A model generated the notes under the pieces. The model searched no databases. It was not told where the DNA came from and saw nothing but the letters and a program-made list of their open reading frames with translations. A program made the position numbers and the translations under genes. DNA of 64,000 nucleotides from positions 83,459,741 through 83,523,740 of the forward strand of contig CM041465.1 of assembly GCA_023213395.1 (NCBI GenBank), read 5' to 3'. This stretch comes from Cycas panzhihuaensis (lineage: Eukaryota > Cycadophyta). Shown here in pieces: positions 33,014 through 46,049 of the stretch; position 1 is the stretch's first letter, and each line of letters opens with the position of its first letter.

Positions 33014-33267
33014 TATGGATAAATCATGATTGGATACTAACTTTTGAATCCTCTCTTGAAATAACCTAGTTCCTATGTTAAACGTCTTGAAAGAGGTATA
33101 TTTCTTTAACTTTTAAGTTTAAAATTTTAAGTTATTATTAGTCAATAACTTTAAAATTTTAAACTTATAAGTTAAATAAATACATCTCTTTCAAGATATT
33201 TATCACAAGAACTGGGTTATTTTAAGAGAGGAGTCAAAAGTTAGGATCTAATCATGATTTATCCATA
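33014..33267. mobile_element. 254-bp foldback MITE
   Basis: Two arms of about 122 bp are reverse complements at roughly 89% identity and meet in a loop of a few bases. The outermost 17 bases (tatggataaatcatgat) pair perfectly. Reading the ends as TGGATAAATC...GATTTATCCA leaves TA on both sides, the target duplication of Tc1/mariner-type (Stowaway-like) MITEs. It has no coding capacity. A transcript would form one long hairpin. Confidence 0.8.
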
Positions 33268-34002
33268 GGAAGTAAGAGTAAAAATAATATCTAACTATTA
33301 AAGAGGCCAAAAATATGGGAATAAAAACTTTTATCAAACTAAATTTTTTTAAAATAACGTATCATTGTTGAAGTGTTTTTAATTTTTTGATCCATCATTA
33401 TGCCTTGGAATCCTTATGTACATCTTATGCGTTTGTCAAGTCAAAACTCTATTCCATTGATCTTACTAAGACATTACTAGACTAAGACCCTCTATGCATA
33501 TGGGGCCTGATAGTATACCAAACCCTTAACCAACTAGAGCTAGTTCCCTAGTAGAGCTATGGTTGCATTGTTGTACTTTACTTATTAAAACTTATCTATA
33601 AAAATTTAGGCTATTAAATGATTTTGGTAGTTATGTAGGTGTGAAAGAGTAAGTGGGTTGACTCTATACTTACACTTTAGGAGTGTGTTATGAAATCATG
33701 CTTGGTGAAGTGGCCTTCTCTAGAGAGACCATAGGGGACTCTATCTTGCCACTACTCATACTATTTAAAATTACTCAAGGAATCATATGGTTTACCTTAG
33801 CATTTTTTGCCAAGGTTGGAGATGATTATGCTAGTAGGTTACATGTTATAATACTAGGGGAGACCACTTAGTAATCTTTATTTAAAAGAGTGGCTAGATA
33901 GTCTTAGTAAATTTAAGTTAGTCTTTTCTATCTTCCTATAAAAAAAATATTAGCATACTAGCCTAGTGCTAGTATTTCCTTTGTAATAGGTTGAGTTCTC
34001 TA

Positions 34003-34329
34003 TGAAGAAATATAAACCATGTGTGTATTCTAAATTACAAAATCTTGATTGTACATAATAAGCAAGCAATAAAAAGCATAGGTACATACTACATAATATT
34101 TTATGTGGTAAATCCTTTTGGTAAAAAACCCACCATAAATATCATTAGATTACATTGATGATTCAATAGATGATTTTATAATGAACTCTGGGTTATTTAT
34201 AATCCCCTAAATGGTACATCAAACCTAAATAGTTAGAACCCTTTAAAATATTCATACCTTTTGACTTAATATTAATTAAACCATATTTCAATATTAATCA
34301 AGGAGCTTAACCTTAACTACCATGTTAAA
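34003..34329 (-). repeat. 3' LTR of the old copia element
   Basis: It starts tgaagaaata and ends ctaccatgttaaaa; the final CA is lost compared with atgctaaca of the partner at 62432-62759. Confidence 0.9.
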
Positions 34330-34342
34330 ATCCCCCCTTAAT
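34330..34342 (-). promoter_or_regulatory. Polypurine tract of the old copia element
   Basis: Minus-strand taagggggga next to the LTR start. Confidence 0.8.
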
Positions 34343-34344
34343 AT

Positions 34345-35163
34345 AAATGCGAGGATTTAATTTATAGTTTAAAATCATTGATAAAGGTTAGGATTATCCT
34401 TATTAATATATTCGACCTTAAGGATAACTTCTCTAAGTCCTAATCTAGTATGGATCTTGGTGAATTGATCTTTAATAAGTGCCTTGGTAAACACGTCTAT
34501 AAGTTGCCTCTCACTTAAATAATATTCAACTTATAACTTCCTTGCTTTAATCTATTTATGTATTTAGTGGAGTTGGATTTTAATATGTTTCGTATATGTG
34601 TGAGACTTTGGATTCACTGATAAACAAATAGTGCTGTAGTTATCAACTAAAATAACTAGGGTACTATAAGATATACTAAGGATATCCAAAAGCCCTTATA
34701 ATCATACATCCTCTCTTACACTAACTATGAGTCCTTGATACTCTACATTTATAAAATATAGTACCATTATCTTCTACTTCTTTGACTGTTATGATATAAA
34801 TCTATTGTTAACATGAAACACATATTTGGCAGTGAAGTTTTAATTATCAAAGTCTCCTTCCCAATCTGTATTAATGTATCCATATAAGTTTGTATCTCTA
34901 TCATAAAAGTACTCCAAACCAAGTTTAAGAGTTCATTTTAAATATCTTATAATGTACTTTACTAAAACCTAATATGGCTCATATGGATTCTATATATAAC
35001 AGGAGACTAATCTAATAACACAAACAATATTTAGCCTAGTTGAAGTCAAATAGATTAGACTCCCTGCTAGTTGTTTTTATATTTTTCCATCTATAATAGG
35101 ATGTTCCATATCTTTTAAGAGCTTTGTTCCTTTGGCATATCGTATTTGAATAGGCTTGTAGTC
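34345..35163 (-). pseudogene. Copia RNase H remnant
   Basis: On the minus strand LIYLTSTRLNIVCVI (RT tail), then GYINTDWEGDFDN, the GYxDSDWAGD motif with Asp-Ser changed to Asn-Thr, are readable. VILVDNYSTICLSVNPKSH and TKHIKIQLHYIHK, then LSERQLIDVFTKALIKDQF, follow in the expected order. Many stops. It completes pol of the copia element whose RT is to the right. Confidence 0.82.
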
Positions 35164-35930
35164 CTACATCTTGAATTTATCAATCAAGATCTTCATATTT
35201 TTTATTTGTAACACTAGAATTTTATCTTCCACGTGCCTTACCTCAATGCTTAAGAAGTAATATAGAGCCTTGGGATTTGTCACGTCAAAGGTTTCTTCTA
35301 AATTATATTTTACTTGTATAATAGTCTTATTATAGTTGCCAACAATGATTAAACCATCAATATATAACATAATGGCTCCTATTAACATTTATTTCCTTTA
35401 AATATATAGATTTAGCTCTAGATCTATAATAATAAATCCTTCTTCTTTTAATTTAATATTAATCTTTATATATCAAACACATGGTACTTGTTTCAGGCTA
35501 TAAAGTGACTTTTTAAATTAGCACATGAGATGCTCTTATCCTTCCTTAATAAAGCTAAGAGGTTGTACCATGTATATCTCCTCTTTAAACTCTTTATTAA
35601 GGAATGCTAATTTCACATCTAATTGATGTAATTCCTAACCATATTTTATTGTTAGTGAAAAGATCAAATATATTATCATCATTTTGGAGATTGGTATAAA
35701 TGTCTTCTTATAGTCAATCCGTTCTTTCTAATTAAACCCTTATATAATAGGTCTCTCTTTATACCTATCAACCTCTCCATCAAAGTGGAGCTTAATTTTG
35801 TAAACCTACTTAAAGCCAATAAGGTTTCTTAGGAGGTAAAGAAACTAACTCCCATGTTTCATTTTTGATGAGAGAACCAAATTTCTCCTCCACAATAGTT
35901 CTCCAAGGAGGATTAACTTTTGATTCATCA
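35164..35930 (-). pseudogene. Copia reverse transcriptase remnant
   Basis: LHQLDVKLAFLNKEFKEEIY (35570-35640) and QFKKSLYSLKQVPCV (35490-35540) are canonical RT blocks. The catalytic site reads MLYIDGLIIVGN, so YVDD has become YIDG and the second Asp is lost. NLEETFDVTNPKALYYFLSI (35250-35320) is the thumb entry. The longest open stretch is 74 codons. Confidence 0.85.
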
Positions 35931-35999
35931 TATGAAGCTAGGTCTTAGGAGTTATTGGTATCTACTATTAGAGTTTGATTGGCATGTTAGCTTCTCGTT

Positions 36000-37150
36000 C
36001 ATCATCCATTTGTAAGATTTTACAACATCACACTAGAATCTTAAATGGTCTTCCTATCTTATAATGGCATAGAGACACCTAGTGTTGTAAGTGTTCCACA
36101 TGTGATTACTCCTTGTTATTACCTTCTCTACTCAATTCTTCTTCCCTCTAAATCATAATTCTTGGTTCCTCTTCCTCTGTAGACAATGAAGCACCAATAT
36201 GAAATGGAAATAATAATAGGTAAAAGAATTATATAGATAAAATCTTCTTAGCAAGACACATGATAGACTCACTAAATTCTACATCTTGACTAATCATAAG
36301 TTTTCTCCCATGTAGATCCCACAATCTACAAGCTTTGTTTTTATTAGAATACCCCATAATTATACATTTCAAACTCTTGTGATCTTAATTTTTAAAAACA
36401 TTTTGTCTAGGATGTGCATATATGTAATGCACCCAATGAACTGCTGTTGAACTACTTTATTTTTAAGGGTGATGCCACGAATTACTTTTGTTGGTATGCT
36501 ATTTAGGATATAAATGATAATCCTAGTAACTTTTATCTAAAATTTAGGTTTCAAATTATTTGTATACAATATACATATTGTCATTTCCATCATGGTATGG
36601 TCCTATCTTTTAGCAACACTATTTTATTATGGGTTATATAGGACTATGAATTCTTGCTTTATAATATGATTTAAATAGAACCAATTAAAAGTATTATTAT
36701 TGTATTTATTTCTATTATCATTCCTTAAAATTTTTATTTTCTTTTTACATTCATTCTCGATATATATATATATATATTCTATTTTCAAAAGTGATCAAAT
36801 ATATTTAGACTTCTTCTTTAGGAAATATACCTAGGCTTTCCTAGTATAATCATCTATAAACATTAAAGTATAATGAGTTGTAGACATGAAAGGGTTTATT
36901 AGTGGACCTATCACATCAAACTACATGAGATTTATCTTCTTCTTGGCTCTATAGGCATGATCTAAAGCAATAGAATAACAATGATACTTCTCATATATGC
37001 ACCCTTCACATACACCTTCTAAACAAGAAACATAGGGTAATTCTTCTACTATATTTAGTTGATTTATAAGTGCTATGCTTTTGTAATTAAGGTGTCTAAG
37101 GAATTCATGCCAAAGTTTACTCACATCATCAGTGCTAACTATAAAGGCAT
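36000..37150 (-). pseudogene. Copia integrase remnant
   Basis: KLWHEFLRHLNYKSI and VCEGCIYEKYH (36960-37124) form the HHCC end. MSTTHYTLMFIDDYTRKA follows, with FDVIGPL carrying the first Asp. The second Asp and Glu regions (RNDNRNKY and later) are too decayed to judge. Downstream segments of the copia integrase tail can be followed weakly to about 36000. Confidence 0.78.
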
Positions 37151-37589
37151 AAGATCAATTCTAGGATTAAAACGTCCCAAACAACAAAAAATTATCACTC
37201 ATTTTTTTGGTAGTAATAATAGAGAAATTTTGCTTTAGATCCTTAATTAGGCATCTATCTTGATAGAGATCAACCTTTATACCTTGCTTGTATATCTTTT
37301 GGATTGATAGAGAGTTCATATTCATTTTAGATATGTGATACACCCATTTAAATTTGCCTCTTAAAAGTGAAATAGTGCTAACACTCTTAAAAGGAAATAC
37401 ACTTATATCTCTAAAAATGAACTTTACTTCACTAGGACTAGCATTCCATGTGTTATTAAGGTTTTATTTATAGAAAGAAATGTGTTTTTATACTCCTAAG
37501 TCTAAAATCTAGTCATATTTTTTATTTGACTTGGCTAACAAGGCTAATAGCTTTGCATAATAAGTTATAACACCTTTACTTTCCCATCC

Positions 37590-38249
37590 TTACTTGCTTT
37601 ATATTTGTCTTGTCTTTTAAACTTATAGTTCTTCTCTTTATGGATATATTTCTTATAGTAAATATATTTACTAATAAATTTATTCTTCTCCTATGATAAT
37701 TCTCTTAATTTTTATATATACTTTCCTTCTTGAACACCATCACTCTTCTATGTCTTCATGACTAAGAATTGATTTAATTCAAAACCACTGAGTAGGCCAT
37801 GGTGCTTCAACTTGGAATCCTTGGCTAGAATGAGACTTTTCAATTTCTCAAATGTTACAGCCTCTATCACATCATCCATTGCATAAATGGTTTGAAAGGT
37901 TCCAAATGCAATTGGTAATTTTAACATAACTAATGTAAATAATAGTGTATTATTAATTAAGCCAAATTTAATCTCTTCTAATTTATTCATTAAATTAATC
38001 ATTTTATTTAGTTAGGTGTTTATGTTACTTTTGTCTTTTAAGTAGTTCCATCATCAAAGCAACATAGTAATTTGTCTTCTTCTTTTTGAATGCCTTATAT
38101 AATTTTATCCAAATTTCATTAGATTTATCTAAATTATGGATTATAACCCTATAGTTTAGTGCCATAGAAAATTTCAACAGCCCAACAACCATAAATTGCT
38201 TCTCCTCTTGATGAGTTTGCTCTTCCATATTTAAAGGAATTGTAAGCAA
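37590..38249 (-). pseudogene. Copia gag remnant
   Basis: EIWIKLYKAFKKKKTNYYVA then MMELLKR leads to KMINLMNKLEEIKFGLINNT and FEKLKSLILAKDSKL, the normal order of a Tork-like copia capsid. YYKKYIHKEKNY near 37640 is the relic of a CxYCxKxGHxxxxC knuckle with Cys changed to Tyr. Two frames and several stops. Confidence 0.78.
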
Positions 38250-39655
38250 CTCATCTTTTGTAATCCCCTAAAGTTGATTCACCATTAAAACCAACTATAT
38301 GTTTGCTTCCACTTACTAAAATTATTTCAATTAAAGATGACTTGAGGCATCATCTTCTCTATCTTGGTAAATAAGGTCATAAACAATCTATTTTCACTAA
38401 ATACTTGATGTTTAGTCACATACATAACACTCTACACACTACTTAATCTTTTTTTATCAATAAATTTGCTAAAAATCTAACATTTTAATGGTTTTGATAG
38501 TAGGTTTCATATATCGCCAAAGATGCATAGGCTTTAAGATTTAATATTTTTACATCCTCCATTGACAAGCCACCAAAACACACTTTAATCACCTAAAATT
38601 ACTTCAAAAATGTGGAAAAAGATAATAGTATAGGTCTTAATTTGACAAGTCTAAATTACAAAGGAATCACATACAATTCATTTGATCAAAATGATTAAAA
38701 AATGAGTCAAAATTGGCAATATATATGGCATAATAGATTTTCCCTCTAATATTTGAACTAAAAATTGAAAAAGATTTAAAAGGCATATGCCCACATGGGC
38801 GACTACCAACCTTTCACTCACATGCCTCCAAAAAGCATTACATGACTTAAAAAGCCATAGTCAAAGATATAACATATATATTAAGATTTTTTAGTGGTAT
38901 AAATAATACTTACAGGTAACTCCATGAATAACAATGACTTTATGTTAATAGGTGCATCTCCTGCATGGCCTCATGAGCTCTTAGTAATTCCATAGATGCG
39001 TTATGGCTTCAAAATATAAAGTACACACCCCTACAAAATATCAACATATAGTTTTATCATAATTACAAGTCTTTAACACTCTAATAAATGAGAATATCTT
39101 CTTTAAGGTTGTTCACTGACTAGAAATTGGGCCAACACCTTCTACTAACATGAAAGACATTAATATAATCTCTAAAATTCCCCCACATTATTAATATGAG
39201 CTAAAAACCTCTTTGATAGATTCAATCATGCCCACAATAGGTGTTTGATCACTTTTTAATATCTAAGTGTTAGATTTGATTTCCAACAACATCAAATAAC
39301 CTTTAAATAGAGCCTAATTCTCTCAAGACATGCCTAACATAGTCCAACACTATTAGATCACCTTCAAATTAGACCCAATTAGAATATATAGTATCTAACA
39401 TGTCTTCCAAGCTTTGTATAACTTCAAAATGAGCCCAACATGGTCTAAAGTGTGCTTAATATTAATTTTAGATATTAAATAGTTAAAAAAACACTTCTTA
39501 ATAAGTGAATTCCACCTCCTCAATTACTATTGCACCACTGCATCACTCTTCTAGTTGTCAGAGAATATTAAATCATTAGAACAAGACTCTACCAATGTTA
39601 CGAGGAAACCTTTGACCTTTATTACTTCCACCTAACTTTACATCAATTGTATACT
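38250..39655 (-). other. Leader of the old copia element
   Basis: AT-rich with no coding capacity. It continues, after removal of the nested Tat element, at 62406-62431 up to the primer site. Confidence 0.5.
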
Positions 39656-41961
39656 TGTTTCACCAAAACCTGACCTCTTATTTATCTTTATAACTTTTAG
39701 CATATTTCTTATATGGTTTCATGAGGAAAACAAATAATGAACTTGGTTTTATGATGAGTTAGGCCATGTTTTAATGAATTAATGCATTCATTTGCTTGAT
39801 GATGTATGATGAATTATGATGTGTTGTATATTTATTCTATCACCTATTGATGATTGATACTTATAGTATTAATTTTTTCTTTCATGATCAATTTAATTTA
39901 ACTTTTCCTTTAAAATGTTTTACTTTTATATTTTTTTATCTTGATTTCACCCATGCTTTATCATATTTGATTATTTTTGGACTTATGCTTATCGTTTTCA
40001 TCATGTTTTGGGCATATTTCCTTATTAATAAAATTATTTGTGTCTAAATTCATGACTGAAAATCAACTTTTAGCTTTTGATGGGCTAATATTCATCTCTC
40101 TATTTATCATGTTTTTGGTTCTACAAAAAATATGACCATCGCATTTTTAGAGTAAAGTCACATTTTTTGTAGGTCTAAAAATGTGACCGGTCATGTTTTT
40201 TATTGTTACGTATGTAAAACTTAGCCAATGCACTAGATTTTTACATGCTACCACCCATATTCAATAAAATCTTATCTTTTGAATGCCTAGAAGTGATTAG
40301 TAGTGTATGGTTGTCGATGATAAAGATTTAGAGAGTCAAGAGATTATGTTTTAGTGGTTTCTTTGGATATTTTTAGAGACTTTTTGAAGTTTGTTACTAC
40401 TGTGACTTGAAGATTTACTTTTGTTGATGCTTATAGGTGAAATCAAGAGGAAACTTTGATGTTGTGGCTTACTATTCTATTAATGTTTAAATTTTGATAG
40501 TTTACTCTTCAAGTTCTATGACTTTTTTTATCATTTTCAACCTCAAAACTCCTCTCTACTAGTAAGATCTTTCCTATTTAATTTCTTGTCATTTCACTGC
40601 TTGTTGGAGATTATTCTTACTTCATAGTTTACTTTTTCTTTCTGTTGGTTTTTATGGTAATCTTGTACTTGTTTTTGGCTTGGAATCTTGGATAAAAGAT
40701 TAGCCCTTTTTGGGGTTCAAAAGAGATAGGCTAAGATGAAACATGCTCATCTCCTCACTATCTAAATAGTTATCTCTTTCTATTCTTCCATAGTAGTCTA
40801 AATTCCAAGTGATTTATCATCCCTTTTGACTTGTATTTGGCTACAATTTAGCCTTTGGTGCTTGTTGTCTTTCTTCCTTTACCTATTTTAAAGGAAGGTT
40901 TAGAGAAATTTTATCAAATAAAAGAAAAATTGCTATTTTGAGGTGGAATTTTAAAATAGGAAAGAAGTCTTGGTTTTGATCCTTACATGATTTCACTCTT
41001 TGATTTGTTTTCTTCCTTTAAAAAGAAGATTCTAAGTTAGTGAATGATATACATACATGATTTTTTAGATCATTAGAGGTTCAATGATCCCTTTGGAGCT
41101 CCTTTTACCCCAATTGTGATAGAATCTCTAAGTTGTTTGGCTTGTTTCTTGTATGAGGATTGTGATTGAAGTATGATTGGTTGTTTATAATGTTAATAGT
41201 CTAAAAATTCATTCAAAACAACAATAGAAGGTCTTTAAAATTTCTCTTTTCATTGTAGAATCTTCATCCAAAGGAAAGATAACATGTGTTTCAGATAAGA
41301 ACTTTCTCATTAGGATTGTATGTTATTGAATATTTTGAAACCTTACATAAGAAATTTCATGTTATGTTGCATATCATACTAGTGTTTTTTTTTCCTTAGT
41401 AAAGTATATGTTGTATCTCAAGGAGATAGTCTTATATTTATTTTAGTGTGCTTCATAGCTAGTTTTCTTTGCTTGCTTGTTGAAGGTAGAATAGGTCTTA
41501 TTGTCTCATTAATTACCTTTGTTTATTTTATTTTATCTTATTAAAAAATATTAAAAAAAAATGAAACAATAAAAAACAAAATGAAATAAAGCCAAATCCT
41601 TTTTCATTACCTATCCCTTCCCCTTTATTTAAGTAAAAATCAAAACAATGAAAGAATCAAAGGATAGGAGTCCTTAGGAAGGACATATAGAACGTTGTCA
41701 TAGTAGCTCTAAACTTAGAACTCCTTCACCTGATTATGTAAGCTAGTGGATTCTATCATCCCCAAGCATCTTAGCCTTTCATTACCTCACTTAGTTGCAT
41801 CCTCATTAAATGACATGACTAGGTGGAGACTCCTTATTAGGAGTTAAGCAAAGGTGGTCACTTAGGTCCTCTTAGACTTTATATCTCCTAGTCTTGATTG
41901 AAATAAAGGAAACACCCTATTTATTGAGAGATATATAGTTTAGGTCACGTGAGACACACCA
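39656..41961 (+). repeat. 5' LTR of the Tat element
   Basis: It begins tgtttcaccaaaacc. Homology to the 3' copy ends at gagacac (41951-41957); the end at 41961 is set by the CA rule. A palindromic core tgaccggtca lies at 40184-40193, within A5...T5, and is conserved in the other LTR. Confidence 0.9.
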
Positions 41962-41967
41962 TATTTC

Positions 41968-41985
41968 TGGCAACTCCACTGGGGA
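41968..41985 (+). promoter_or_regulatory. Primer binding site, Tat/Ogre type
   Basis: tggcaactccactgggga lies a few bases after the LTR end. It resembles the tRNA-Arg-type sites reported for Ogre/Tat elements. The tRNA assignment is from memory of the family and was not computed here. Confidence 0.7.
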
Positions 41986-42039
41986 GCTACCATTTATTTT
42001 CTTTTTAAAGTAATAAAAAGTACAATGCCTACTCCTAGG

Positions 42040-43100
42040 AGATCTTTGAGGCTTTAAGGCCTCCCACCAGATCTTCAAGTTCATCCTTTATATTTTAATC
42101 AAGAAGTTTCATCATCTTATGTTAAATCTTCAAAATGTCTTGCTCATGACACTTATGTTTATCCTTCTGAATATTCAACCTAGTTGTATGAAATACATGT
42201 TGATTAAGGATATCTTAAACCCTCTCAATATCATGGTGGTCCTTCTTTTATAGATCCTTCTTTTGCATAAGAAGAACCACCTCCTGTTCAAGCATATTCA
42301 TCATACTTTGAGCATGTTCTTACTAGGATTCCTACTCCACTTCACATGCATGGTTATCAAGATCCATTCTATCTAGAGACTCATACCATAATTTCTTCAC
42401 CATAGCATCATTAATTTGATCCTTTATGTGAGGAATATGAGTCAATTCTTGTTGAGCCTTCAATCATGCTTGATGCCATTCAATATCCCCATCCTTCCTA
42501 CCCACCTCACTATCCTCCTTCAGAGGAGGTGGAAGATCACAAGTCAACTCATTCGTAGCCCTACCACTCTCCTTCTAGGCTATAAGTTCAAATTCCTTCT
42601 TCTCATATCATACCTTCTACGTATGAAGCTACTACTACTATTCCCACCCATGGAAACCCTAATTCATCTCATATGCCTAGTTCTAGTTAAGTGGTTTTGC
42701 CTTCACCAAGCCTACGACCTATCTATTCTTATACCACTAGGGTTATCTCCTCTCATCCTATATCCTTTACAACTCAATTACCATCTTACACATCATATAC
42801 AATTTTGCCTCAGGGTATTAAACCTCATGTACCTTCTTCTAGAGTGTCTAATATAGCCCCTTCTTCTCAACATATTTCCTATACTTATTTTGTCCATCCT
42901 CATGCTTCAATTAGTCAATCTTAAGCCTTAAGAGTTCCCAACCTCACTTCTTCCTCACATATTCTTAGACCTGCTTCACAACCAACTCTTTTCTCTACTT
43001 TCAATATGATCTTTCCATAATATCCTATGCCTCAAACCAATTTTGTGGTTAGAAAGGATACAATAAGAATCAGAAAGTACTTCTAGGTTAAGTCACTCTC
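42040..43100 (+). pseudogene. Pro/Ser/His-rich gag region of the Tat element
   Basis: The translation is rich in Pro, Ser, Tyr and His (YPHPSYPPHYPPSEEVEDHK around 42475-42540). Two frames are open for 77-146 codons. No capsid helix pattern or Cys knuckle is convincing, so this is placed as Gag or Gag-protease linker by position between primer site and protease. Confidence 0.45.
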
Positions 43101-43275
43101 CCTCTTATATTAGAAGAAAATATAGTCCTTACTAAGTTAACCATCATTGATTTTGACTTAGAGTATAACATTCTTTTGGGTAGACTGTGAATTACCTAGA
43201 TGTCAATGATTTGTTCCTCCCTCTTTCGTAAACTCAGGTTCATCCATGAGAGATAATTCAAAATTATGAAGTGAA
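43100..43275 (+). pseudogene. C-terminal piece of the Tat protease
   Basis: FDLEYNILLGRL (from about 43158), then SSLFRKLRFIHER, matches the Tat pattern D-x2-Y-x2-LLGRPWIH followed by SSLHxKLKFIH. The Pro-Trp after LLGR is replaced by Leu-stop. The Asp active site upstream was not found. Confidence 0.65.
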
Positions 43276-44400
43276 AACTAAAACCCATCAAACATTTAGT
43301 CCCTCTTATTGAGACTTTTTCTGAACTTGGTGAATAATTAATCTCTTCAAAGTACTTCTTTTAATCACTTAGCCTAGGTCAATACTTTTCCATCGAAGCT
43401 CCTTTTACTCATCCAAAAGTAAAGGATGTGGATTTAGTTAAGATTGTTCCTTTGTCATTAGGTTCCTCATCCATTCTTTGTACTTTGGGCTTGACTGATC
43501 AATCTTTGGTTTCCTCTTCTTCTTATAGTGAAGAACTAACTCCTCATCCTATCGTATCTTATATAGAACCACCTATGAGTAGAACCATTAGTATGGATGG
43601 TTCCCTTCCCATTCAGACTTATTTTTCATAGGTTTTATGTTTGCCTTCAATGGTAAATGCTTCAGTTCCCCTTTACCAATCTTTTGTCAAGTGCTTATTC
43701 AACTTCAGTTACACATGATTTACATGTTGATGCTTCACCACTCTTCTCTCAATCTTCTTTCTTTATGATATGGTTGAATAGACATGAGAGGAAGATGTTA
43801 TTGCATCAACATCTAGACTTAGAATTAGGGGGTGGAGATATTAATTCACTTGATACAGGTTAAAGCAATCAAAATACATCTACTAGAATACGTGAAGTCA
43901 ATTCAATCTCCATTATTTCTTTTTCTTCCCATTCTCTCATGGGTCCTTCCCCATCCTCCCTCATCCTAATGTCTTTGTCTAATCAAGAATGTTATGAGTA
44001 TCATCAATAATTTAATCAAATTTTTACTTTGACTTGGGAGTTTGTTAATAGGCTTATTTAGTTTTTTCATATTTCTTTAATCATTGAGTTTGTTCCCACT
44101 TGTCCAAACTCTTTGGTTGATTTCCTTTCATGTGTTAGGCCTCTCTCTTTGTCTACTAATCTACCTAGAAATCTCCTCCTCATCAATCTCTTCCACCTAG
44201 ATTATTTTGAGAATGATGAGGCAATTTTAGAGCATCTAGCAGGTTCATCTCTTGGGCTTCCTAATGGGCATTATAGGTTGGGTTTTTCAAAAGTAATACA
44301 ATCTCATTTACCATTAGATAATTATTTCTAACCCTAAGAGTTAGTTTCCTTAATAGACCCTGCTCCTCCTCACTTTGAAGAGGGAAATACAATGCTTATG
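43276..44400 (+). other. Protease-RT linker of the Tat element
   Basis: Stop-broken, Ser/Leu/Pro-rich sequence with three 60-70 codon open pieces (43428, 43657 and 44113). No domain recognised. The position corresponds to the long variable spacer before RT. Confidence 0.4.
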
Positions 44401-45300
44401 GAGTAGACTATTGATGTAGACTTAGAGATGGGAAATACCCCTAAAGTTATCAAATTAGAAGCTAGTTGTACTCCCTAAGAGATCACTTAGTTTAGGGATC
44501 TCTTTCATGAATTTCATTCAATTTTTGCATGGTATTATAAAGATATGCATGGACTTGATCCCTAAGTCATTGAGTACAATATCATAGTAACTCATGGCAT
44601 TAAACCTAAGTGGAAAAAATAATGCCTTATCTATCCACGTCTCTCCCTCACTATTAAACAAGAAGTGGAGAAGTTGTTAAGAGTTGGATTCATTAAGAGT
44701 ATTGATTATTCTCAATGGGTGTTTAATATAGTTCTTGTGGTGAAGAAAAATGGTTTAATTTGAATTTGCATCGATTTTTAAAATATTAATAAGGTATGCC
44801 CTAAAGATAACTTTCGTCTCCATTTTCTTAATTATATTTGGGACTAGACAACTGGCTTTAAGGTGATGTCCCTTATGGATGGCTTTTTAAGTTATAATCA
44901 TATCTCTATCTCATCTTGCAATCATCACAAGACTACTTTCACCACTTCTTAGGGCACTTTTATGTATAAAGTCATGCCATATAGGTTGGAGAATACTAGT
45001 GCAACGTATCAAAGAGCTATGATACATATTTTTCATGATTTAATTAGTAATATCATTGTTATATATTTGGATGATATACTTACTATCTTTCATAGAAGAT
45101 GTAATCATCTACATGACCTTAGAAAGATCTTTGAAAGGTATAAGAAGTATCACTTATGCCTTAATCTATCTAAATGTGTTTTTACTATGATGTCAAGAAG
45201 GATACTAGGAAACATAATTTCCTATGATAGGATTAGAATTGATCTTAATAAGATGAAGGTGATTATTGATATGCCTCCTCCTAAGAGCTAGAAGTAGATT
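44401..45300 (+). pseudogene. Gypsy reverse transcriptase of the Tat element
   Basis: KQEVEKLLRVGFIKSIDYSQW (about 44658-44720) and LVVKKNG with CIDF (44730-44780) open the domain. FKVMSLMDGFLSYNHISI carries the first catalytic Asp. MPYRLENTSATYQRAM is the MPFGLKNAxATYQRAM motif. IYLDDILTI has catalytic YLDD at 45064-45075. HLHDLRKIFERYKKYHLCLN and the G..IS motif follow. Frames change at about 44960, and Gln and Trp stops occur upstream. Confidence 0.92.
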
Positions 45301-45900
45301 AAATATTTTTTAGGTAGACTTGGTTTCTTAAGGCATTTTATTACTAATTTCACTTTAAATGCCAAGCCTATCATGAATCTTTTAAAGAAAGATGTTGAGT
45401 TATGATGGACTCCTGAAGTTCAAGAGTCCTTTAATAAGTTGAAGCAAGCCTTGGTTTTAGCACTTGTCCTTACCTTGTCAAGGTTCAATAAACCTTTCAT
45501 TTTATATACTTCAACTGCAAAAGAATCGTTAGTAGGAATGTTAGTGCAAGAGGATGAATTTTATAAAGAATGAGCTATTTATTTCATTAGTAGAACCCTG
45601 GTGGTTGCTGAGCTTTATTATTATTTTCTTGAAAAAGAGTATTTTGCTTTAATTTTTACCACTAAGAAGTTATGCCACTAACCTCTTAGGAATAAGATCT
45701 ACCTCATTATTCAATTAGATGCTATAAGATACTTGCTTACTAAATTTGATCTCATTAGATGATTAGGTAAGTGGTCTTTGATACTTTAAGAGTTTGATTT
45801 GTAAGTGGTCAATAGAAAATTTAAGAAAGGCATGATCATCCTAAAGATCATGGCTGATGCTTCTCTCCTTAATCTTGCCAACTAACCTATTAATGATTCT
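45301..45900 (+). pseudogene. Gypsy RNase H of the Tat element
   Basis: RLGFLRHFITNFTLNAKPI connects RT to RNase H. FILYTSTAKESLVGMLVQED has Ser where the first catalytic Asp is normal. EKEYFALIFTTKKL has the Glu. It ends near the KMADASLLNLAN-type linker. It would be the first of two RNase H domains in this element. Confidence 0.8.
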
Positions 45901-46049
45901 CTTTCAAATGAGCGTGTCCTCCATATCCAAGTCATCTTTTTTGATGATCTATGGTATGGAGAGATTAGGTCATACCTTCATGATTAATCCTTCCCTTCTC
46001 CTTCTACATAAAAATAGAGAAGATAAATTTGAGTTGCTGTTAGGTAATA

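Larger units (their letters stand above)
32065..34002. other. Non-coding interval with two foldback structures
   Basis: AT-rich and without supported coding sequence. It holds a palindromic repeat region (32576-32722) and a MITE-like hairpin (33014-33267), described separately. It is the left flank of the 34003-62759 nest. Confidence 0.5.
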
